From an uncultured Lachnospiraceae bacterium (lineage in GTDB: Bacteria; Bacillota; Clostridia; Lachnospirales; Lachnospiraceae), in contig CAKSBI010000049.1 in assembly GCA_934437985.1 (NCBI GenBank), positions 1-9,344 on the forward strand: 9,344 bases of DNA, in the 5' to 3' direction. The position numbers and the translations under genes are program-made. Every line of letters begins with the position of its first letter. The stretch's first letter is position 1. The notes beneath the pieces were generated by a model that ran no database searches, was not told the origin of the DNA, and worked only from the letters and a program-made list of their open reading frames with translations. Positions 1 through 9,300 of this stretch are shown in pieces.

Positions 1-1
1 C

Positions 2-190
2 CAGAACCGTACGGTAGGGCTTGTTGAGAATGGAACATGGGCTCCTATGGCGGCAAAGGCCATGCGTACATATCTTGAATCAATGAAGGATATTAAGGTG
101 CTCGATGAGGTCGTTACTATAAAGTCAGCGTATAAGCCTGAAAATGAAGAAGCCATGGATGCGCTTGCAAAGGCGATAGTCAACCCTTGA
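2..190 (+). CDS. fprA: FprA-type flavodiiron protein, C-terminal end (5' truncated)
   Basis: Only the last 62 residues are in the window, ending at a TGA at 188-190. The segment begins QNRTVGLVENGTWAP and runs through MAAKAMRTYLESMK and VTIKSAYKP. This matches the end of the flavodoxin-like domain of A-type flavoproteins (flavodiiron proteins), where an NR-x-V-x-L-x-ENG-x-WAP strand-loop is characteristic. Known members are about 400 residues: an N-terminal metallo-beta-lactamase-like di-iron domain plus this FMN-binding domain. They reduce oxygen and/or nitric oxide in the cytoplasm of anaerobes as a detoxification step. The di-iron ligands lie upstream of the window, so activity cannot be judged here. 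The next gene on the same strand starts 88 bp downstream but appears to have its own promoter, and I see no functional link to it. Family assignment is firm; substrate (oxygen or NO) is not determinable. Confidence 0.85.
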   Translation, partial: QNRTVGLVENGTWAPMAAKAMRTYLESMKDIKVLDEVVTIKSAYKPENEEAMDALAKAIVNP

Positions 191-216
191 CAAATATCAA
201 CATATATTTGCATAAA
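187..216 (+). promoter_or_regulatory. Probable sigma-A promoter of the giant surface-protein gene
   Basis: A perfect TTGACA lies at 187-192. With an 18-bp spacer the -10 would be CATAAA at 211-216 (4 of 6 matches); TAAAAT at 213-218 is a better hexamer but needs a 20-bp spacer. Transcription would start around 223, giving a leader of roughly 55 nt. The -35 box overlaps the TGA stop of the upstream flavoprotein gene. The strong -35 supports a separate promoter for the surface gene; the weak -10 and long spacer keep this a prediction. Confidence 0.5.
191..210. repeat. 7-bp perfect inverted repeat in the promoter spacer
   Basis: CAAATAT (191-197) and ATATTTG (204-210) are exact reverse complements separated by six bases. 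The dyad starts inside the -35 hexamer and fills the spacer up to the -10, a position where a repressor operator could sit. It is AT-rich and not followed by a T-run, so it is a poor intrinsic terminator. It could also be chance in an AT-rich gap. Confidence 0.35.
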
Positions 217-263
217 ATTTAAAAGAACTTATTCGATTAAAAAAAGTTGTATTATTGCTTATG

Positions 264-270
264 AAGGAGG
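264..270 (+). promoter_or_regulatory. Ribosome binding site of the giant ORF
   Basis: AAGGAGG at 264-270 is a strong Shine-Dalgarno sequence, eight bases before the ATG at 279. It decides the start: another in-frame ATG at 261 overlaps this motif and has no good site of its own. Confidence 0.85.
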
Positions 271-278
271 AAGATTAT

Positions 279-398
279 ATGAAAACAAAGAAAAGGTGCC
301 GCGTAAGACTGAGAAGTATGTTTGCTCTGCTCTTATGCATCTGTATGGTTGTTACAATGTTACCTGTAACGGATGGGGTGCATGTATCGGCAGCTGCT
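279..398 (+). other. Sec signal peptide coding segment
   Basis: The product begins with a basic stretch (MKTKKRCRVRLR), then a hydrophobic core of about 16 residues (SMFALLLCICMVVTML), a short polar region, and VSAAAES. Cleavage is plausible after Ala38 or Ala40. Two cysteines lie in the core, but neither is preceded by a lipobox (Gly, Ala or Ser before Cys), so a lipoprotein is unlikely. Confidence 0.85.
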
Positions 399-3300
399 GA
401 ATCAGCAGATTCGTTATACGTTAAGCCGGAGACAGGTGATGGAACAAGTGATAATCCATACAAGCTGAAGACAAAGGAAAATCTCTTCTGGTTTGCAGGC
501 CTTGTTAACGGAGATGCTAATGTGTGTACAGGTGATGTAACGAAGAATAGTGCAGCCTGTGCCGAGCTTATTGCTGACATAGTTGTTAATAAGGGTGATA
601 TTAAGAATTGTGATGGCAATAAGGCTGATGGCTGGATTGAATGGACTCCCATAGGTAATGGTACTGATAAGTACACCGGTGTATTCAATGGCAACGGACA
701 TACGATAAGCGGATTATTCTTTGGTAATAATTACTCCACTTATGCGGGACTTTTCGGATATACGGAAAAAGGATGCATGATATCAGAGGTTGGTGTGGTT
801 AATTCTTACATGTATTCAGGTTATTATGCTGCGGGAATAACAGGCTGTGCTACGGATACAGTTATTGCTGACTGCTACAGTGACACCACCCTGAAAGTGT
901 ATTACGGAAATTCTAGCGTAGGAGGAATATGTGGTTATATAAAAAATCAGAACGGTATAGGAAGTATAAGTAATTGCTACAGTATGGGTATGGTTGCTAT
1001 AGTGAGTAAGTATGGCGGTAGTAAAGGTGGAATATGTGGAAAAAATATATGGGATACTACTATAAGTAACTGCTATTACATCGAGACTGAGTCAGGTCTT
1101 TTGGGAGTTGGCAGTGATTCAGCGGGAAGCAGTGTCAGTGCCATAACGTCAGGAGAGCTAAAAAGTGGTAAGGTATGCTATCTTCTTAATGAAAAGGGAA
1201 GTAAGACTACATGGAGACAGAATCTTTCCGGTGATACCATAGATGAAGTACCGGTTCTTGATGCATCACATGGAATTGTGTATACTAGTTTACCATGTAC
1301 AGGGACTTATTCGAATGAAGATGGTAAGACCTTGGAGCATTCCTATGGCAGCGACAGTATATGTACAGCATGTGGGGCTGTCAAAGCACCTGATAATACA
1401 GATGGCGTATATGAGATTAATAATGCAACTGAGCTGTACTGGTTTGCAGGTCTTGTTAACGGAGATTCTTCGGTATGTGTTAACGGGGTAGAACAGAATC
1501 TTTCGGCCAATGCAAGACTTAATGCCGATATAATTGTTAATGAAGGTGATATTAAGGGATGTAATGGTGACAATACAGGCAACTGGCGTACATGGGAGCC
1601 GATAGGTAATTCGGAAGGTAATACATATACCGGAACATTTGACGGTAACGGACATACGATAAGTGGTCTGTATCTTAATGATTCATATAAAAACTATGCA
1701 GGTCTTGTGGGAAGTCTTGGTAAAGGCGGCAGTGTTACAGGAGTTGGAGTAATCAATTCTTACATATCTGCCAAGACCCATGTGGGTGCCATAGCAGGTT
1801 ATGACCGTAAAGCATACATAGCAGAATGCTATAGTGACTGTGCCATATATGCATCTACTGATAATCAGAGTAATGAGGCCGGAGGAATATGTGGTTATGC
1901 CGGCTCTGACACAACAATAGAGAGGTGTTACAGTAACAGTATTGTATCCGGTGGTCTGCAAAGAACAGGAAAGATATGTGGTTATATTAGTAATGGTACA
2001 TATTCATACTGCTATTACACTTCAGATACAGATTCAGAAAAAGGATATGGAACAGGAGCAGAAGCTTATGGCAGAGGAATACTGGCTGCTACAGCAGAAG
2101 AGTTTGCATCAGGGAAGATATGCTACATTCTTAATGATAGTGGAAGAAAAACTATCTGGAGACAGAATCTTACGGGTGATTATAAGGACAGCTATCCTGT
2201 GTTTGGCAGTGAACATTCGGTGGTATATGCATCAGAACCATGCCGGACACAGTATTCTAATAAAAGAGGTGTTACGATAGAGCATGATTACAGTACTTCA
2301 ATGCTATGTAAGAATTGTAAGGCACATAAGGATAAGCCTGTAATAAAGAATGGCGTGTACCAGATTGCAACGGCAGGTAACATGTATTGGTTTGCTGCAC
2401 TTGTTAATGGTGATGCATCTGTATGTCTAAGCGCAGAAGATATGTATACATATGTTGATGGTGATGTACAGAACAGATATGCTTGTGCAGAGCTGCTTAA
2501 TGACATTTCATTAGGTTCGGCTGCAACAAATGTATATGGTGAGTGGAAGGTTATAGGCTCAAAATATGCCGACTCTTATCTTGGTACATTTGATGGTAAC
2601 GGGCATACGATAAGCGGATTGAATATAAAGAAAGAAGGAGAGTATTTTTCGGGAATTTTTGGTTACGTAGGAGCTTCAGGTAAAGTGTCCGGGATTGGTG
2701 TTACTGATTCATCAATCAGCTGTAAAGATACCGGTTATATATGTGTGTATAACAGTGGAACCATAGAAGATTGTTATAGTACAGGTACGGTTAATGGTAC
2801 AGATGGATATATAGGTGGAATATGTGCAGTTAACTACCATGTTATCAGAAATTGTTACTTTGCCGGAGAGTTTAGTGCAGGCAACGCTGAAGGTACAGGT
2901 GCAGTCTGCGGATATAACAGTTCGGGCAGTATATCGGGCTGCTATGCTATAAACGATAACAGTGATGTGGTGTCAGTTGGATGTAATACCGGCAATAATG
3001 ATTCTGCTGTTGTTACAGAAAAAAGAGCAGCGTCCGGTGAGATATGTTATCTTCTTAATGATAAGGGAAAGACAGATGTATGGAGGCAGAATCTTAATGG
3101 AGAGACAGCAGATACTTATCCTGTGCTTGATAGCAGTCATAGTATCGTGTATGTAACAACTCCGTGTCAGTCAGGGTACAGCAATAAGAAAGGAAGCGTT
3201 GTTGAACATGATTATGATGAAAGAGTGTGTAAATTATGTGGAAAAATGAATGATGTTCCGTCTGTGGTGGATAATGTATATCAGCTTGAGAACGCTGATG

Positions 3301-6300
3301 ACCTGTACTGGTTTGCAGGGCTTGTTAACGGCAATGACAATGTATGTACAGCAGGGATTGAGCAGAATTCTGCAGCAAATGCAAAACTTGTCAGAGATAT
3401 TGTAATTAATGATGGAAATATTGCAGGCTGTGGTGGAACAAAAAGTGATGAATGGAGATTATGGATACCAATCGGAAATGGTGAGGAAGCTGCGTATAAA
3501 GGAACATTTGATGGCAATGGACATACGATAAGCGGACTGTACACATCCGGAGTGGATAATGCCGGATTATTCGGCAGGGTCTCAGGTGGAACAGTTAAGT
3601 CAGCAGGAATTATTAATTCTTATGTAAGCGGAACTGCGTCATCAGGCGGAATATGCAGTGTGCTGGACAATGATGGAAAGATAATCAACTGCTATAGCCA
3701 GAGTACGATTAAGGCGGATAAGGATGCAGAAGGGACAGTAACCGGAGGAATATGCGGACAGTCCGATTCAGCAACAATCACTAATTGTTATAATTCAGGT
3801 ATGGTTACAGGCAATGACCTGCAAAAAACAGGTGCTGTTGTGGGATGCAGCAGTGAGAGCAGTATTGAACGCTGTTATTACCCTGATTATTACAGCAATA
3901 TAAATGGATCAGGTGATGGAAAAGGAGATATATATGCGGTAACCGATAAAGATTTTGCAAGCGGCAGGATATGCTATCTTCTTAATGAAAGCGGAAGGTA
4001 TTATACATGGAGACAGAATATTACAGGAGATACCCCTGACGGCTTTCCGGTGCTGGATACAACACACAGTAAGGTGTATGTTGCGAAGAAGTGCCCGGTG
4101 TATGTTAATGAAGAAGGAAGCATGGTTGAGCATTCTTATACGGAAGAAGGAATATGCAGTGTATGCGGCAAGAAAAAAGTAGTTCCTGAACAGGTTGATG
4201 GAATATATCAGATAGCTGATAAAGATAATCTTGAATGGTTTGCAGGACTTGTTAATGGTGATGCTGATGTATGTAAGAGCGGAGTAGTGCAGAATAGGTC
4301 AGCTAAGGCTGTGCTTGTTAATGATATTGTGATTATTGACGACAGTACAGTAGCAGAATGCAATGGAGTAAAAAAGGAAGGCTGGGATAATATGAAACCA
4401 GTCGGCTGCAGCGAAGAGGCTGCATTCAATGGAACATTTGATGGTAACGGACATACAATAAGCGGTCTGTATATGTCAAATGATACAGATTATACCGGTC
4501 TGTTTGGTGTAATTGATGGTGGAAAGGTAATGTCTGTCGGATTAGTCAATTCCTATATTAAGGGCGCAGGCTATACTGGTGGAGTATGTGGTAAGCTGAG
4601 GGGTGATGGCAGCATCAGTACCTGTTACAGTCTTAGTACAGTAGAAGCAGAATATGAAACTATGCAGGCTCTGGGTGGAATATGCGGTTATGTTGAAGAT
4701 GGAATTATTACAGGCTGCTATGATGCCGGAAATCTGGTCTGTGAACAGTCACATGAAAAAGCGGGATTGATTACAGGCTGCAATAATGGTGATATTGTCA
4801 ATTGCTATGCATTTACGGATGACACATCTATTCCCGGAATTGGAGAAGGAGAAGGTGATGCAGAGGTACTTTCCGTAGCAGAGGCTGGAGATGGAAGAAT
4901 ATGCTATCGGTTAAATAATAAAGGTGCGTATAATATATGGAGACAGAATCTTGATATCGTGAACCATGATGCTTTGCCTGTACTGGATGTAACTCATAGT
5001 ATCGTCTATCCTTCGCTTGGATGCCCGCGTGAGTATAGTAATGACTCAAAAAAGGTGGCAGAGCATACATATGAAGATGACATATGTACAGAATGCGGCA
5101 GTATAAAGAATAAGCCACGGCAGGATTTCAATGGAGTATATCAGATTGAGACTGCAGGAGAGTTGTACTGGTTCGCAGGACTTGTCAATGGTGACAGTAA
5201 TGTATGTAAGGGTAGTATCAGTCAGGATACCGGGGCTTGTGCTGTATTGATTGCTGATATTGTACTTAATGAAGGTGACGTGGCAGAATGTGACGGTAAT
5301 AAGCAAGCACAGTGGAGAGAATGGAATCCTATAGGAGATCATGATACGCCTTATACAGGAATCTTTGATGGAGCAGGCTACTCTATCAGCGGGTTATATA
5401 TTGATGATGAAGAGCTGACATATGCAGGAATATTCGGATATATATCCAGTACATGCAGTATTGGAAATCTAGTGTTAACCAATTCATACATCAGGGCATA
5501 CAATTATGCAGGCGGTATATGTGGTTATATGTATGGTGTTGATGATAAAAAAAATGTGGAGAATATTTCAAAAATATTTAACTGCTTTGTAAAGGACTCT
5601 GTCATTACGTCAGCATTATTTTCAGGTGGAATATGCGGAGGAGCGTGTAACATGTTTTTCTTATTCAGCTGCCTTAACACGGCAAATGTTATGGGAACAG
5701 GAGATAATGCACACGCCGGTGGAATATGTGGCAATGTTCCTATTGTGGAGAGTGACGCTGTGATTGGTGTATGCTATGCTCTTGAGGGGAAAGGCTATGA
5801 CGGCATTACCGGATGGGGAAAGGATGAAAAGACATCATGGGGTACCGGGGGGCTTGTATCAGAAAAAGAGCTTGAGTCAGGAAAAATATGCTATATGTAT
5901 GGGAATTTTACTTCAAAATTTATTCATGGAACTGATAGATGGAGACAAAATCTGTCAGGAGAAGACAAGGATAAGATGCCGGTACTTGATACAACACATA
6001 GAAGGGTGTATAAGGCATCATGTAATGTATACAGCAATGATGAGAAAGCAGTATCAGAGCATATATATGATAACGGAGTATGTGCTGTATGTGGATGTTA
6101 TGAAGAACCTGAATGTATAGATGATGTATATCAGATAAGAACAGCAGGTGATCTCTACTGGTTTGCCGGATATGTCAATAATAATCCAGATATGAGCATT
6201 GACGTTTCAGAATCTCATGCAGATGCTGATGCTGTTCTTGTAAATGATATAGTCATTAATGAAGGTGATGTGTCCGGATGTAATGGCGTTATGGCTGATA

Positions 6301-9300
6301 ACTGGAAAGACTGGACTCCTATCGGATATTTGTTCGGGTATAAAGGTACATTTAATGGTAATGGACATACCATAAGTGGTCTGTATTGTAACAATGGTAC
6401 TAATATTTATGCCGGTTTATTTGGAGCTTTGGGGAAGGGAGCTTCTGTATCTGGTGTTGGAGTTATTAATTCTTATATAAAATCCGCTGTGTACGCAGGT
6501 GGAATTGCTGGAATAATGGATTCAGATTCTGAGATTAGGAATTGTTATAATGATGGAACTGTACTTTTGAATTATAGTGAAGGGGTCTTTGGATTTTTTG
6601 ATAAAATAATTTCTGCCGGTGGTATATGTGGACAGATTATTGATGCAGGCAGTATTATAGATTCTTATAACACAGGACGGGTATATGTATCAAATAGCGA
6701 ATTATATTGCGGTGGTATATGTGGTTATAGCGAGAATGACAATATCACCGGATGTATTACAATTAATATTAATACTACAGCAGAAGCTGATTCGGGTGAA
6801 GAATATGCTGTAGTGATGAGTAAAGAGCAGTTTGCAAGTGGAGAGGCATGTTATACACTGAATAAAGGAAAGACAGAGCCTGTGTGGAGACAGAATCTTT
6901 CAGGAGATTCAAAGGATTCGTCACCGGTTCTTGACACAAGTCATGGCATAGTCTATCAGTGTAAGCCATGTGTAGGCATATATTCTAACCAGCCTGATAC
7001 TGTTGGAGAGCATGAATGGGAAGATGGATTATGTGTAAGATGTAACAGTATTGAAAAGGCACCAAAGAAGGTTGATGGTGTATATCAGATTGAGACTGCA
7101 GGTGAGCTGTATTGGTTTGCAGGTCTTGTTAATGGCAATTCTGAGGTATGTACAGGGGATGTTGTGCAGGATACAGCTGCTGATGCAGTACTTGCAGGCG
7201 ACATTACTATTAACAGTGGTACTCCTGATGAACATTCACGCAATGCAAGAAAATGGGTACCTATTGGTTATGGTACCGATGGCTATGAAGGTCATTTTGA
7301 CGGACAGGGTCATTCTGTGAATGGGGTATATTATAATGAAGCATATATTCCTGAAGATGAAAATTATGGATTCGGTTTCTTTAGTACCATATTAAAGAAC
7401 GCCTCTGTTACTGCTCTTAATATCGAAAATGCATATTATGCAGGTGCATATATAATGGGTGGTATATGTGTGACTAATAAAGGAATTATATCAGACTGCT
7501 CATTTGATGGGGAGATATCAGGGGAATCCGGTAGCGTAACAGATCAGGATATAAACTATATCATTGCCGGAATATGTTATTATAATGACGGACAGATAAT
7601 AAAGTGCAATAACAGTGGAAGAATATATGCAGAGGGCAGTAATGCCGGTCTGGCAGGAATCTGTGCACGCAACAGCGGTCTGATAACATATAGCAGCAAT
7701 ACAGGGGATATATATCAGTCACTGTATGAAGCATCCGAAGGATATAATGATGATACAACATTTTGTGGTGGTGTATGCGGAATTAATGAGGCGTATGTGA
7801 TATCGTGCTATAACACAGGTAATGTAACCGGTTCTGTGAATGTTGGTGGTCTGTGTGCAAGTGCGATTAAGACTTCAAAATGTGATTCCGTTATCAGAGA
7901 CTGCTACAGCTTCGCTGAGGTTGAAGATGTCGGGACACAGACTGAATATGAGGAAAGTTCTGATACAGATAGTGCAGAATTAAGCAATATTGCTATTGGA
8001 GCATTCTGCGGAAATAATTCAAAAGCAGTATTAATAGACAATATATATGGCAAAGATATAAACACAATCAATGCTATAGGCCATACAGATAATAATTCTG
8101 ATGATGGGTCAGCACAGGATGGTTACACTAATGAGATAAAAGGAATGACTACTGACGAGTTTAACAGTGGAAAGGCAGCGGTAATGCTGCAGGTATATTC
8201 AGATAGAATTAAGTATAGTGATTATGGAATTGAATCTGATGATGTGTCTGTCTGGGGGCAGACAATAGGAATTGATGAATCACCAAATTTCATTGGCAGT
8301 AAGGTTTACGGACAGCTTATATACTCGGGTTGTTGTGAGAATGAGCCGGGAGTAGTGTCAGGAGTGAACGCTGCCGGTAATGATGATGCTTTAACATCTG
8401 CTAATCCAATATATATGAAGAGTGGTACTGCAATAATTGTCGATAATGCAAATGCAGCAATAAATGTACACTGCAGCATATGTAAAGAATTATTTGGTAC
8501 ATTTAAGCTTGAAGCACCGGAAAATGATGTGGAATATAATGGCAAAGCGAAAGCCGCAAAATTATCAGCTGCAGTATCAGATTCGGCAATTGGCATTACA
8601 GTACCTGATATTGTGTACACAGATTCAGAAGGAAATGTACTTACATCAGAGCCGGTTAATGCAGGAATATACACAGCGTTCATTACTATGGAGGACAGTA
8701 AAGGAACGGAGTATACTGCAAGTGTGAATTATGAGATAAGAAAAGCAAAGACTACACCAACAATACCGGAAAACTCATACAGTACAGGCTATAAGACAGA
8801 TACAATAGTAAGTATAGTACTGCCTGAAGGATGGATATGGCTGTATGCTGATACGCTTAAGATACTTCCATATGGAGAGCCGGTGACTGTAACAGCTGTA
8901 TATAATGGAGCGGATAAGGGTAATTATGAAAACGAAAGCATGCAGGTCAAAGTAACAAGAGAACAGTGTCCTCATAAGGATACTGAGATAAGGGATGCTG
9001 AGGAAGCAACTGAGGGCGGTGCAGGTTATACAGGTGATACATACTGTAAAGAGTGTGGCAAAAAGATAGCGGATGGTAAGGTTATTCCAGCACTGCCGAC
9101 ACCGACAGCGAAGCCAAGCACAGCACCGACAGCGAAGCCAAGCACAGCACCGACAGCGGAGCCAAGCACAGCACCGACAGCGAAGCCAAGCACAGCACCG
9201 ACAGCTAAGCCAAGCACAGCACCGACAGCGGAGCCAAGCACAGCACCGACAGCGAAGCCAAGTGCGACACCAACGCAGACACCAAGTGCGGCACCAACGA

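Noticed and set aside
191..210. Intrinsic terminator for the flavodiiron gene
   Set aside because: The stem is only seven AT-rich pairs and no T-run follows it; it is better described as a dyad in the promoter spacer.
261..263. In-frame ATG upstream of the chosen start, giving MKEEDY before MKTKK
   Set aside because: It overlaps the AAGGAGG site that serves the ATG at 279, has no site of its own, and would add acidic residues ahead of a good basic signal-peptide start.
336..347. Possible lipobox around the cysteines of the signal peptide core (LLLCIC)
   Set aside because: The residue before each Cys is Leu or Ile rather than Gly, Ala or Ser, and the cysteines sit inside the hydrophobic core, so lipid attachment is unlikely.
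275..694. A 139-codon minus-strand ORF, and other antisense ORFs such as 1290-1655, 5046-5342 and 8306-8683
   Set aside because: They lie wholly antisense to the continuous coding frame, recur at the same place in successive modules because the sense repeats recur, and show no family resemblance.
5764..6120. Plus-strand ORFs in other frames, such as 5764-6120, 1942-2280 and 7051-7320
   Set aside because: They are out of frame with the long ORF, start without a ribosome binding site, and their sequences are shifted translations of the module repeats.
447..8336. CRISPR-like array suggested by regular repetition
   Set aside because: The repeat period is about 930 bp, in frame and fully coding, with no short direct repeats separated by unique spacers.
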